A DNA stretch of 64,000 bases from an uncultured Halomonas sp. (GTDB taxonomy: Bacteria > Pseudomonadota > Gammaproteobacteria > Pseudomonadales > Halomonadaceae), in the NCBI RefSeq assembly GCF_947493865.1, contig NZ_CANLTC010000001.1, positions 124,001 through 188,000 of the forward strand. Direction: 5' to 3'. The translations under genes and the position numbers were made by a program. The notes under the pieces were generated by a model. It searched no databases and was not told the origin of the DNA. It saw only the letters and a program-made list of their open reading frames with translations. Positions 37,240 through 46,058 of this stretch are shown one piece after another. Each line of letters opens with the position of its first letter. Position 1 is the first letter of the stretch.

Positions 37240-38718
37240 ATGATCGAAAACAGTATGTCCATCGCCATAACCTTCGCCCTTTATCTGCTGCTGATGCTGG
37301 CAATCGGGTTGATCGCCTGGAAGCGTACACACGACCTTTCGGACTATATCCTGGGCGGACGCTCATTGGGCCCCTGGACGACGGCAATTTCCGCTGGCGC
37401 CTCGGACATGTCCGGCTGGCTGCTGCTGGGCCTGCCCGGCGCCGCCTATATCAGTGGGCTATCCGCAAGCTGGATTGCCATCGGCCTATTGGTGGGTACC
37501 TGGCTCAACTGGCTGATCGTGGCCCGGCGGCTGCGCATCTACAGCTTCGTGGCCAGCGACTCACTGACGCTGCCCGAGTTCTTTGCCCAGCGCTTTCGCG
37601 ACAACTCCCACCTGCTGCGCGTGATCTCGGCCATCTTCATCCTGCTGTTCTTTCTGTTCTATACAAGCTCGGGGCTGGTGGCCGGTGGCAAGCTGTTCGA
37701 GACGGTATTCAGTCTCGATTATCGCATCGCCGTTACCGTAGGCACGATCGCCATCGTTTCCTATACCTTTTTCGGGGGGTTTCTCGCGGTCTCCTGGACC
37801 GACCTCATTCAAGGCTTGATGATGGTGGCGGCATTGGTGGTGGTTCCGGTGATCGCCCTGGTGGATATGGGCGGCTTTTCAGAAGCAGCCAGTCGTATTA
37901 CCGCCGACAGCCCGCAGCTACTTTCCTGGTTCAAGGACGCCTCCACCGGGGAAACGCTGTCGGTGATCGGCATCGTCAGCTCGTTGGCCTGGGGCCTTGG
38001 TTATTTCGGGCAGCCCCATATCCTGGCGCGTTTTGCCGCCATTCGCAGCGACAAGGATGTACCCACTTCGCGGCGCATTGCGGTGATCTGGTCCGCTATC
38101 GGCCTGGCTTGTGCCGTTGGTGTCGGCTTGCTGGGGTTGGCCTATGTGCCCAGGGATCTTGCTGACAGCGAAACCGTCTTCATGGTCATGGTCAATGTCA
38201 TCTTCCACCCCCTTGTCGCGGGGATATTGCTGGCGGCCATTCTTGCGGCGGTCATGTCCACCGTGGATTCACAGTTGCTGGTCTCTTCCTCTGCGTTGAC
38301 CGACGACTTCTACAAGGCGATCTTCCGCAAGAATGCCTCTTCCAAGGAGCTGGTCTGGGTGGGGCGTTTTGCGGTCATTGGTATCGCCATCATTGCTTAT
38401 ATCCTGGCGCTCAACCCCGACTCCACGGTGCTCGGGCTAGTCTCCTATGCCTGGGCCGGCTTCGGTGCCGCTTTTGGTCCGGCATTGATCATGGCCCTGT
38501 TCTGGCGGCGCATGAATCGCTGGGGCGCCCTTGCAGGGATCGTCGTCGGCGGTGTGACCGTGGTGCTATGGAGCATGGTCTCCGGCGGAATCTTCGATCT
38601 CTACGAAATCGTGCCCGGTGTGGTCCTTGCCTACCTCGCCATTGTCGTCGTCAGCATGGTCACGGCGGAACCGAGTGCCGAGATCACGGCGGAGTTCGAT
38701 AGCGTCAAGACCACTTGA
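37240..38718 (+). CDS. putP: Sodium/proline symporter PutP
   Basis: 492 aa (E. coli PutP 502). Thirteen predicted spans of the sodium:solute symporter fold; start MIENSMSIAITFALYLLLMLAIGLIAWKRT, DYILGGRSLGPWTTAISAGASDMSGWLLLGLPGAAY, and later FGQPHILARFAAI. The DYILGGRSLGPW block is close to the Na+ site. It imports proline for PutA or for osmoprotection. Start preceded by AGGA; transcribed with putA; strong terminator downstream. Confidence 0.95.
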   Translation: MIENSMSIAITFALYLLLMLAIGLIAWKRTHDLSDYILGGRSLGPWTTAISAGASDMSGWLLLGLPGAAYISGLSASWIAIGLLVGTWLNWLIVARRLRIYSFVASDSLTLPEFFAQRFRDNSHLLRVISAIFILLFFLFYTSSGLVAGGKLFETVFSLDYRIAVTVGTIAIVSYTFFGGFLAVSWTDLIQGLMMVAALVVVPVIALVDMGGFSEAASRITADSPQLLSWFKDASTGETLSVIGIVSSLAWGLGYFGQPHILARFAAIRSDKDVPTSRRIAVIWSAIGLACAVGVGLLGLAYVPRDLADSETVFMVMVNVIFHPLVAGILLAAILAAVMSTVDSQLLVSSSALTDDFYKAIFRKNASSKELVWVGRFAVIGIAIIAYILALNPDSTVLGLVSYAWAGFGAAFGPALIMALFWRRMNRWGALAGIVVGGVTVVLWSMVSGGIFDLYEIVPGVVLAYLAIVVVSMVTAEPSAEITAEFDSVKTT

Positions 38719-38743
38719 ACTGAAAGGTAGCGGTGTACAAAAA

Positions 38744-38774
38744 GCGGGCCCACGGTCGTGGGCCCGCTTTTTTT
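38744..38774. terminator. Bidirectional intrinsic terminator after putP
   Basis: A ten-base perfect stem (38744-38753 with 38758-38767, loop GGTC), seven T after it (38768-38774) and AAAAA before it. It ends putP on the plus strand and the small membrane protein on the minus strand. Confidence 0.92.
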
Positions 38775-38793
38775 ATGGCAGTTTTCTGCGTTT

Positions 38794-39096
38794 TTACCAA
38801 CTTCTTATCAATACGATCACATAAAGAAGTAACAGCAATAGCCAGCACAGGGGAGCGCCCAGCAGGTGCTGCATCCACCCTCTCCGCACCAATCCCATGC
38901 CATGAAAGAAGCCTGCACCCACCGACCATACACCCAGCAACCATAAGGGTAGGCGCCAACCCAGACTCAAACCGCTGATGATCGCAGGATTGATCAGTAG
39001 CCATAACGCCATGAATGACGCTGCCAACAGCGACAGTAATTTACCCTGGCTGCCATGACGGCTCCGGCGGCCATACCCATCTTTTGCCCTAATCAT
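38794..39096 (-). CDS. Hypothetical three-span membrane protein
   Basis: 100 aa from an ATG with AAGGAG upstream. A basic N-terminus (RAKDGYGRRSRHG) is followed by three hydrophobic segments (about residues 20-40, 46-66 and 80-98), suggesting an inner-membrane protein with a cytoplasmic N-terminus. No recognised family. It converges on putP and shares its terminator. Confidence 0.65.
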   Translation of the reverse strand: MIRAKDGYGRRSRHGSQGKLLSLLAASFMALWLLINPAIISGLSLGWRLPLWLLGVWSVGAGFFHGMGLVRRGWMQHLLGAPLCWLLLLLLYVIVLIRSW

Positions 39097-39231
39097 TGAA
39101 GCGGCTCCTTTCGCTACAATATTCAGCTATTTATTTGCCAGTAAACGTCAAAGGTTACATTCAGGGCAATCAGTGAAAAGTGCTAATGAGTCCAATTAAT
39201 CGTATTTAATAGTTTGATAACAAAAATCTAC

Positions 39232-39260
39232 GTGACAAAGCGAACAGTGTTTCCTATACT
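39232..39260 (+). promoter_or_regulatory. ompW promoter
   Basis: GTGACA, a 17-base spacer and TATACT: five of six matches in each hexamer. It lies about 90 bases before the ompW start, leaving an untranslated leader of roughly 80 bases. The rest of the gap 39097-39231 is AT-rich with no gene seen. Confidence 0.7.
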
Positions 39261-39349
39261 TGCCTCCAGTAATGAAACAACGTTTTCTATTGATAGTTGT
39301 ATCAACGCACTCACGTCTGGTCAGACGCGAAGAGCAAAAGGAGAGTTTC

Positions 39350-39925
39350 ATGTTCAGGACTAAATTGATTTCCAGCGCAGTCTTGGTTGGCGCCTTGTTC
39401 GGTGCTTCTCAGGCAGCCATGGCTTATGAAGCAGGCGACATCCTGGTTCGAGGCAACGTGGTCAAGGAAGACCCGGACAGCGGCCGGATCGATACCGACA
39501 AGACTTACGGTGGTAGCGTCGGTGTCATGGTCATGGATAAGCTGGGCGTAACCCTGGGTAGCAGCGGTGAGTTCGAGCACGCTCTCGACAGCGGTGACAG
39601 CTTCAGTAGCCAGCCCATCGATCTGATGGCCCAGTTCTACCCGCTGGGTGGCATGGATGCCCGTGTCCAGCCTTATGCTGGCATCGGTGCCAACTACACA
39701 CGCTTCTCCGACGAGAGCGACGGGCTTCGCCTCGACAACACCTGGGCGCCCAAGGCCGAGCTGGGGGTCGATCTGATAATCACCGATTACCTGGCCGTCA
39801 ATGGTTTCGTCAACTACACCGACATCAAGGTCGACTACACGCAAGACACTGCAACTGGCAGCATGAGCGATGATTTCGACTACGATCCCGTTGCCATAGG
39901 CGCTGGCGTAACGTTCAGCTTCTAA
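39350..39925 (+). CDS. ompW: OmpW family outer-membrane protein
   Basis: 191 aa from the ATG at 39350, which has AGGAG upstream and begins a signal peptide (MFRTKLISSAVLVGALFGASQAAMA). The mature protein opens YEAGDILVRGNVVKEDPD, and strands alternate to the terminal aromatic residue in AGVTFSF, the outer-membrane sorting signal. PYAGIGANYTRFSDES is the OmpW signature region. OmpW barrels of eight strands let small hydrophobic compounds pass; in many proteobacteria expression follows salinity. Terminator follows. Confidence 0.88.
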   Translation: MFRTKLISSAVLVGALFGASQAAMAYEAGDILVRGNVVKEDPDSGRIDTDKTYGGSVGVMVMDKLGVTLGSSGEFEHALDSGDSFSSQPIDLMAQFYPLGGMDARVQPYAGIGANYTRFSDESDGLRLDNTWAPKAELGVDLIITDYLAVNGFVNYTDIKVDYTQDTATGSMSDDFDYDPVAIGAGVTFSF

Positions 39926-39946
39926 GTAAGAGTTTTCTTTTTTGAG

Positions 39947-39975
39947 CGTCGGGCTTCGTGCCCGGCGTTTTTTTT
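39947..39975 (+). terminator. Intrinsic terminator after ompW
   Basis: Eight-base stem (39947-39954 with 39960-39967, one G.T pair, loop TTCGT) followed by eight T (39968-39975). Confidence 0.88.
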
Positions 39976-40018
39976 GCTTGTCAGTTCGGAACGGGATAGA
40001 CAGGCCCCCGCAAGACAT

Positions 40019-40345
40019 TCAAGCCTCTGTCACGATGCGGTCGATATCCGCAACTGCCTTGACCACCAGCGCCCGGGTACTGGGCTTGGATTGCTGCAGA
40101 TAGACCTCGACGGCAGGCGCCACCTGACAACTGGCAGGCAACGTTGCCTTGGCGTCCACCAGTGCTTGCAACCGGGGAATGAAGACATAACGTAGCCACT
40201 GAGGTAGCTCCATGGTGTCCACGCAGAAAGGCTCCTGGCTCTCGAAGGCCCCCACCTCGGGCTGAGGCGTCCTCCATAGATCGACGCTACCTAGCGTCGC
40301 TTCAAGTCGCTCGAGTGCTTGAGCAAGTTCGGCATGCGGCGTCAT
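40019..40345 (-). CDS. YqcC family protein
   Basis: 108 aa, single domain, soluble and helical. The opening (AQALERLEATLGSVDLWRTPQPEVGAFESQEPFCVDTMELPQWLRYVFIPRLQAL) matches the YqcC family, whose function is not established; the E. coli gene neighbours the pseudouridine synthase TruC. Shine-Dalgarno GGAGA. It stands alone between ompW and the ABC importer. Confidence 0.88.
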   Translation of the reverse strand: MTPHAELAQALERLEATLGSVDLWRTPQPEVGAFESQEPFCVDTMELPQWLRYVFIPRLQALVDAKATLPASCQVAPAVEVYLQQSKPSTRALVVKAVADIDRIVTEA

Positions 40346-40436
40346 GGCGTCTCCAGATCAAGAAATGTGCAACGATTATCCCTTGCCGAGATGGTACTGG
40401 CCAGATGCTCCGCCCTGTTGCGACCTCACGAAGCAT

Positions 40437-41186
40437 TCACCAAGGCGCCTGGGTCGCCAACACCTTGCGCAGGAAGCTCTTGGTACGCTCGTCCTGGGGC
40501 GTCGAGAAGAGCTGCGAGGGCGGCCCCTGTTCGACGATGCGACCATCGCTCATGAAGATGACGCGGTCCGCCACATCCCGTGCAAAGCTCATCTCATGAG
40601 TGACTACCAGCATGGTCTGCCGCTCCCTGGCCAGCTGCTTCATTACCCCAAGCACCTCTTCGACCCATTCCGGGTCCAGGGACGAAGTCGGCTCATCGAA
40701 CAGAATCACTTCTGCCTGGGCGGCCATCGCCCGGGCGATGCCGACTCGCTGCTGCTGACCTCCCGAGAGTGAGGCGGGATAGGCGTTTGCCTTGTCGGAC
40801 AATCCGACCCGCTCGAGAAGCTCTCCCGCTCGCTCCCGTGCCTGGGGTTTCTTCCAGCCATTGACGACAATCAACCCCTCGGCAACATTGTCGAGGGCCG
40901 TCTTGTTGGCGAATAGCGCGTAGTTCTGAAACACGAAGGCGGTTCGCCGCCGCAGCGCGAGAATTTCCTTCCTGCTCGCCTGGGTCACATCGACACTCAG
41001 ATCACCTATCTGAATCCGACCGCCGTCGGGCTGCTCCAGAAAATTCATGCAGCGTAGCAAGGTCGACTTGCCGGTTCCCGAAGGTCCGATCACGACGATG
41101 ATTTCACCCTGCTCGATAGACAGATCGATACCGTCGAGAATCGTTTCATCGCCGAAACGCTTGATGAGGCCCTGTAGCGCAATCAT
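40437..41186 (-). CDS. Polar amino-acid ABC importer, ATP-binding protein
   Basis: 249 aa. Walker [10 protein letters not shown] at residues 34-42, signature [15 protein letters not shown] near 138, Walker [15 protein letters not shown] near 158, then the switch histidine in VVTHEM. This is the GlnQ/HisP/TcyN length and type. It powers uptake by the permease whose stop overlaps its start (ATGA, 41183-41186). Cystine (TcyN) is a possible substrate, but sequence alone does not settle it. Confidence 0.9.
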   Translation of the reverse strand: MIALQGLIKRFGDETILDGIDLSIEQGEIIVVIGPSGTGKSTLLRCMNFLEQPDGGRIQIGDLSVDVTQASRKEILALRRRTAFVFQNYALFANKTALDNVAEGLIVVNGWKKPQARERAGELLERVGLSDKANAYPASLSGGQQQRVGIARAMAAQAEVILFDEPTSSLDPEWVEEVLGVMKQLARERQTMLVVTHEMSFARDVADRVIFMSDGRIVEQGPPSQLFSTPQDERTKSFLRKVLATQAPW

Positions 41187-41857
41187 CGTTGGTAGGCCTT
41201 GTTGAGTCGGGTTTCAAGGCTACGCTGCAGCCAGGCCAGCAGTTCGACGACCCCCCAATAGATCAGCGCCACGCTGATGAAAGCCTCGAAATAGAGAAAG
41301 CTGCCCGCCGCCTCTTTCTGTGTGGCTCCCATCAATTCGGTGACGCCCAAGGTAAAGGCCAGAGAGGTCGCCTTGATCATATCGATGAAGTAGTTCATCA
41401 GCGTCGGCACCGCTACCCGCGTCGCTTGCGGCAGTACGACACGGCGCATCGTCTGCCCGCGGGTCATGCCGATGGACAAGGCTGCATCGGTCTGGCTGCG
41501 ATCGATGCCGACGATAGCCGCGCGAATCGACTCGGCCATATAAGCAGAAAAATGCAGCGTCAATCCCATGATGGTGGCGGTAACGCCATTGATCTGAGTC
41601 AGCGCGCTCATCAACTGGGGCAGGCCGTAATAGAACAGGAACAACTGCACCAGTAGCGGTGTCCCCCGGAAGAACGAAATGAAAAGTAGCGTGAGGGCAT
41701 TGAGACCGGGGATCTTCAACACCCTCACCACCGCCATCAGACAGGCGAGAATCAGCGCCAGCACCATGCCCGCAGCGGCCATTTCCAGTGTCAATGGCAA
41801 ATAGCTGAGCAGGATCGGCATCAGGCCCAGCATGTAGTCGATGTCCAGGGCGTTCAT
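41183..41857 (-). CDS. Polar amino-acid ABC importer, permease
   Basis: 224 aa with about five spans and the HisM-type domain: [20 protein letters not shown] and, later, the EAA-loop region [53 protein letters not shown]. The size matches E. coli TcyL (222 aa). It likely forms a homodimer in the membrane. It overlaps the ATPase gene by four bases and follows the binding protein gene by 69 bases. Confidence 0.9.
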   Translation of the reverse strand: MNALDIDYMLGLMPILLSYLPLTLEMAAAGMVLALILACLMAVVRVLKIPGLNALTLLFISFFRGTPLLVQLFLFYYGLPQLMSALTQINGVTATIMGLTLHFSAYMAESIRAAIVGIDRSQTDAALSIGMTRGQTMRRVVLPQATRVAVPTLMNYFIDMIKATSLAFTLGVTELMGATQKEAAGSFLYFEAFISVALIYWGVVELLAWLQRSLETRLNKAYQR

Positions 41858-41926
41858 CTAATAGTCGATCCTTGATCCTTGCAAGAGACATGGCCGATCA
41901 AGAAACACTGCGGCCTGGCAAGAGGT

Positions 41927-42688
41927 TCATGGCTGGGTGATATCACTGCCGAACCACTCCTGGGATATCTTGCCGAGGACGCCGTCTTCTCTGAGCTCGT
42001 TCAACGCCTGATCGACGCGATCGCGCATCTTGCGGCCTTCTTCATCGTCCCGGAACGGCAGTGCATTGCGTATTTCCGAGAAAGGTTCGCCCGCCAGTTC
42101 AAGTGGCAGGGGTTTTTCCTTGATCACCTGGCTGGCGCTGACCCGATCCATGACGAAAGCGTCTACCCTGCCTAGCGCGGTATCCTGCTCGATGTTGCTT
42201 TCGTAGGTGCGGATATCGATCTCATCGGAATAGGGCAATTCCCGCAGCAACTGCTCGTAGTTCGAGCCCAGGTTGACCGCCACGGTCTTGCCGCGTAAAT
42301 CTTCGACCCCGGCAATATCATCGTTGCCGCGCTTCACCACGACTTGCGCGCCATCGTAGACATAGGGCTGGGTAAACGCGTATTTCTGCTGCCGCTCGTC
42401 GGTAATGGTAATTTGATTGGCAATGGTATCGATACGCCCTGAACCCAGCATGCCGAACAGCCCCGAGAAGTTGGCGGTGGCGTACTCGACGTCGATCCCC
42501 AACCGTTCGGCCACCGCGTCCATGACATCCACTTCGAAGCCCTTGAGCTTGTCCTGCTCGACGAAGGTGAACGGAAAGTACCCACCGGACATGCCGACCT
42601 TGAGCGTCTCGTCGCTATCTTGAGCAATGGCCTGCCCCGTTACGCCAAGAGAGGCAAGGAGCAAGGCGGTTCGCAGCATATTACGCAT
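41927..42688 (-). CDS. Polar amino-acid ABC importer, periplasmic binding protein
   Basis: 253 aa from the ATG at 42688, which has GGAGA upstream and opens a signal peptide (MRNMLRTALLLASLGVTGQAIA, cleavage near residue 22). The mature part has YFPFTFVEQDKLKGFEVDVMDAVAERLG and the hinge regions typical of cluster-3 amino-acid receptors. TcyJ/FliY-like; cystine or a related amino acid is the best guess. First gene of the three-gene operon. Confidence 0.88.
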   Translation of the reverse strand: MRNMLRTALLLASLGVTGQAIAQDSDETLKVGMSGGYFPFTFVEQDKLKGFEVDVMDAVAERLGIDVEYATANFSGLFGMLGSGRIDTIANQITITDERQQKYAFTQPYVYDGAQVVVKRGNDDIAGVEDLRGKTVAVNLGSNYEQLLRELPYSDEIDIRTYESNIEQDTALGRVDAFVMDRVSASQVIKEKPLPLELAGEPFSEIRNALPFRDDEEGRKMRDRVDQALNELREDGVLGKISQEWFGSDITQP

Positions 42689-42985
42689 GGTTATCTCCAC
42701 TTGGGTGAAAACGAATAAGAATACGGCCTGAGTATTCCTTTTGGTTACATAGCCTAAAGAAAAGCACAGCCGATGACCAATAGAGTCTTTCAATTTTCCA
42801 GATCATGTTTGACTTGATTCAGTCATTCACACAAAGCGTGCACCATCCTGTGGATAACCACTGAAGTAATTTCGTTTGCTCCCAAGGCATAAGGACTTGT
42901 AAAAAATGCTTATTTTTTGATCAGCAAACGACTGGTCAGTGAATGTTTGTCGAGCTACAGTGCGTCCCTGACCATGGGAGATGCC

Positions 42986-44023
42986 ATGCAACCGATACAT
43001 TCTCTCGGTGAATTCTTTGGGCGTATTGGAGCACCTTCTCGCTTTTATGCCCTGGGCCGACAAGTCACGCCCTGCTCTGCCTCTACACTGGAAGCCTTCG
43101 AGGCAGGCGAACTCGCCTGGCCCTGGCCGTGGCTGGATCGCGCCCAGTTGGCCTGTGTCTTTCAGGTTGGCAACAGCGACGATCCATTGATCTGGTTCTT
43201 GTCCTTACCCCTGGATGAACAGGGACTGCTGGATCCCGCGCCTCGGGATGCCTTTCTCCAGCGATTGCTGGAAACGATTGGGCGCACCGCGTCACAGCGA
43301 GGCGATGATGCCACCGAGCGCGTCAACAATCTGATACAAGACAATCCCTTGACGTTTACCCCGCACATGACCCAACGCGCCCTGTTGCATGCCTATGTAA
43401 GCGACGACCTGGCCCGAGGAGCAAGCGAATATTTTGAGTTTGCCGAAGCCTATCTGACCGGTCAGCTAGCCGATGGACAATGGCAAGCTCTGGGGCTGCA
43501 GGGGCTTGCGGATTTTGTCGTGCGCCACGATGCCGAGCAGGGCAATGCGTTAGCCGCGCAGCTCGATGCCTTGCCCCTGGAAGTGTTGCGTCCGCTATGC
43601 CACTGTCTAGAGCACAGGTCTTTATCGACGACATTGACGCGATCATTGATTGCCCGTGGCGAGAGAGCCGCCAGGGAAGGTGATATCGAGACTTTCTGCG
43701 ACTGTGTCCGCGCCGTTGGCCAAGGCGATCGAGACATCGTGGGTGCCTGGTACGATGAGTTGCTCGAGGATCAGGCAGCCTGCGGCCCGGACTTGTTTGC
43801 CGCCATCGCCGCACGGGGCTGGCCACAACTCGAGGATGCGAAGCGCCTGCCACGCTTCATCGAACGACTGGCTGAAAATGAACACGCCGACTTTGCCGTG
43901 CTGATTCGTAGTCTGGCCGTGATTCCACGCTTGCGCCTGCCGCTGCTTATCAGCTTGCGTCAGGCCGCTCCAGAAACACGGACTCGGCAGCGGTTGAGCG
44001 AACTTAGTCTTGGAAGAGCCTGA
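42986..44023 (+). CDS. DUF3549 family protein
   Basis: 345 aa from the ATG at 42986, with GGGAGA upstream; ATG codons in frame at 42917 and 42977 are less well supported. The sequence is soluble and mostly helical, opening MQPIHSLGEFFGRIGAPSRFYALGRQVTPCSASTLEAFEAGE, which matches DUF3549, a family found in Pseudomonas and relatives. No function is known. It starts the group DUF3549-zinc protease-rimK. Confidence 0.85.
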   Translation: MQPIHSLGEFFGRIGAPSRFYALGRQVTPCSASTLEAFEAGELAWPWPWLDRAQLACVFQVGNSDDPLIWFLSLPLDEQGLLDPAPRDAFLQRLLETIGRTASQRGDDATERVNNLIQDNPLTFTPHMTQRALLHAYVSDDLARGASEYFEFAEAYLTGQLADGQWQALGLQGLADFVVRHDAEQGNALAAQLDALPLEVLRPLCHCLEHRSLSTTLTRSLIARGERAAREGDIETFCDCVRAVGQGDRDIVGAWYDELLEDQAACGPDLFAAIAARGWPQLEDAKRLPRFIERLAENEHADFAVLIRSLAVIPRLRLPLLISLRQAAPETRTRQRLSELSLGRA

Positions 44024-44026
44024 ATC

Positions 44027-44464
44027 ATGAAAGCATTACCCTATCAAGCCAAGGCCGTCGTCGGCCGTCGGGAGATGGTGGAACTTCCCGAACTGGGTCT
44101 GACCTTGTGCTGCAAGATCGATACTGGCGCACGCACATCGGCACTGCATGCCGAGGACATCGACAGTTTCGAAGACGACGGCCACATGTGGGTCAGTTTC
44201 GTTACACGAGGTGGCGGGCCGGAAAGCCCGGCGCATCCTGTCAAGATGCACTTGCATGACCGACGCAGAATCACCAGCTCCAATGGTCATTCTCAGTGGC
44301 GTTATGTAGTGAGAACTCATATGCTGCTGGGGGAGCTGGACTATCCGGTGGAGCTGACCCTGGTCGACCGCCGCGAGATGCGTCACCCCATGCTGCTGGG
44401 ACGCCGTGCAATGCGTCGTCTTCTGGTTGCTCCGGGGGCGGCATTCTTACACGGTGAGCCCTAG
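44027..44464 (+). CDS. RimK-associated putative ATP-dependent zinc protease
   Basis: 145 aa, single aspartyl-protease-like domain of the family often annotated as ATP-dependent zinc protease: VGRREMVELPELGLTLCCKIDTGARTSALHAEDID, then MRHPMLLGRRAMRRLLVAPG. The D-T-G-A motif is retained. These genes accompany rimK in many genomes. It begins three bases after the DUF3549 stop, and rimK follows after 33 bases. Confidence 0.88.
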   Translation: MKALPYQAKAVVGRREMVELPELGLTLCCKIDTGARTSALHAEDIDSFEDDGHMWVSFVTRGGGPESPAHPVKMHLHDRRRITSSNGHSQWRYVVRTHMLLGELDYPVELTLVDRREMRHPMLLGRRAMRRLLVAPGAAFLHGEP

Positions 44465-44497
44465 CACTCCTTACTTGTCGTCGGCCTGGAGAATCAT

Positions 44498-45406
44498 ATG
44501 CATATCGCCCTGCTATCGCGTAATCGCAACCTGTACTCTACGCGCCGCTTGATCGAGGCCGCGGAGAGTCGTGGTCATAGCGCCCGAGTAGTGGATACCT
44601 TACGCTGCTACATGAACATCGCCTCCCACCGCCCATCGATTCATTACAAGGGGGCGCAACTGGAGCCCTTCGATGCGGTCATTCCGCGCATCGGCGCTTC
44701 AGTCACCTTTTATGGCTGCGCGGTATTGCGTCAATTCGAGATGATGGGCACGTATGTGCTCAACGACAATGTGTCGATCACTCGCTCCCGGGACAAGTTG
44801 CGCTCCCTGCAGCTACTCTCTCGCAAGGGACTGGGATTGCCGATCACCGGGTTTGCCCACTCGCCGGACGACATTCCTGATCTGATCACCATGGTTCGGG
44901 GCGCCCCCCTGGTAATCAAGCTGCTCGAAGGTACGCAAGGTATTGGTGTGGTACTGGCAGAAACCAACCAGGCCGCCGAGTCGGTGGTTCAAGCCTTCAT
45001 GGGCATGAAGGCCAACATCATGATTCAGGAGTACATCAAGGAGGCCAAGGGGGCCGATATCCGCTGCCTGGTCGTTGGCGACAAGGTGGTGGCGGCGATG
45101 AAGCGCCAGGCAGCCGAAGGCGAGTTTCGCTCCAATCTGCATCGCGGCGGCAGCGCCACCGTGATTCGCATTACCCCGGAAGAGCGCTCAACGGCGATTC
45201 GAGCTGCCAAGGCCATGGGGCTGCAAGTGGCAGGTGTCGATCTACTGCGTTCGAATCATGGGCCCGTGATCATGGAGGTCAACTCCTCCCCGGGGCTCCA
45301 AGGTATTGAAACCTCCACCGGCAAGGATATCGCCGGATTGATCATCGAGCATCTGGAAAAGCATGCCGCCACACCACGCAAGAAGCCTTCGAAGCCCAAA
45401 GGGTGA
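44498..45406 (+). CDS. rimK: Ribosomal protein S6 glutamate ligase RimK
   Basis: 302 aa (E. coli RimK 300). ATP-grasp fold: the N-terminal Rossmann-like domain, then [21 protein letters not shown] and [18 protein letters not shown], and at the C-terminus [26 protein letters not shown] with Mg-binding E and N residues. RimK adds glutamate residues to the C-terminus of ribosomal protein S6 and alters translation. Start preceded by GGAGA. Confidence 0.93.
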   Translation: MHIALLSRNRNLYSTRRLIEAAESRGHSARVVDTLRCYMNIASHRPSIHYKGAQLEPFDAVIPRIGASVTFYGCAVLRQFEMMGTYVLNDNVSITRSRDKLRSLQLLSRKGLGLPITGFAHSPDDIPDLITMVRGAPLVIKLLEGTQGIGVVLAETNQAAESVVQAFMGMKANIMIQEYIKEAKGADIRCLVVGDKVVAAMKRQAAEGEFRSNLHRGGSATVIRITPEERSTAIRAAKAMGLQVAGVDLLRSNHGPVIMEVNSSPGLQGIETSTGKDIAGLIIEHLEKHAATPRKKPSKPKG

Positions 45407-45512
45407 ATAATCGTTGGAAAGACTGAAGGGAGCCAAAAGATATAAACGTGCAAACAAAAAAATTCTTCATGCAAAGACTAGTAAAACACTGTTTCCCATC
45501 GCACAATCTGCG

Positions 45513-45528
45513 TCACCTCAGGAGGTGA
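45513..45528 (+). promoter_or_regulatory. Shine-Dalgarno within a small hairpin
   Basis: AGGAGGTGA (45520-45528) is a nine-base match to the 16S rRNA tail, six bases before the ATG at 45535. The preceding TCACCT pairs with AGGTGA around CAGG, so the site can fold shut. This suggests control of translation, unproven. Confidence 0.5.
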
Positions 45529-45534
45529 TAGCTC

Positions 45535-45993
45535 ATGTTTCTCGATAATCGCCAAGTGGCGATGGATAGTGTGTTGGAGGCGCTGGCAGATAGTCTCGAT
45601 TACTTTCAAGACAATCTCGAACGTCTACGCCCTTCGCTGCGTGATGCACTGAAACCGCATTACGAAGAACGCGACAAGGCGATGCGCGAACTGCAAGCCC
45701 TGGCCAAGCAGCATCTCAACCTGCTTCCTCGAGATGCGGATGTGGAACGGGACGATTACCTCTGGCTATGGAGTCGTCTCAAGAGCTTTGTCAGCGACGA
45801 CGGCCAGGTACTGGTCAACGAGTTGCTGGAGCAGGAACGCGTGCTGATGCAGGCATTGGCAACGCTGCATACCCATCCGCTTCCGGATCCGATCGAGCCT
45901 GCCATCGAGCGTTGCTGGAAAGGTTGCCGCGCGCTGATACGTGAGCTGTATCGTTTACAAAAGGACAAACCCAAACCGCGTCGACGGCGCTGA
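45535..45993 (+). CDS. Hypothetical helical protein
   Basis: 152 aa, soluble and almost entirely helical, with heptad-like leucines through residues 10-130 and a basic tail (KDKPKPRRRR). I do not recognise a family. An alternative start lies at codon 10. The perfect Shine-Dalgarno, partly hidden in a hairpin, argues for a real and regulated gene. It stands between rimK and the alginate-lyase-family gene. Confidence 0.65.
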   Translation: MFLDNRQVAMDSVLEALADSLDYFQDNLERLRPSLRDALKPHYEERDKAMRELQALAKQHLNLLPRDADVERDDYLWLWSRLKSFVSDDGQVLVNELLEQERVLMQALATLHTHPLPDPIEPAIERCWKGCRALIRELYRLQKDKPKPRRRR

Positions 45994-46058
45994 GGCCATC
46001 CCGCGCGTTTCAGGTTTTTAGTGCCTACGGCGCGGTTTTCTCTTTCAGGAACAACGCC

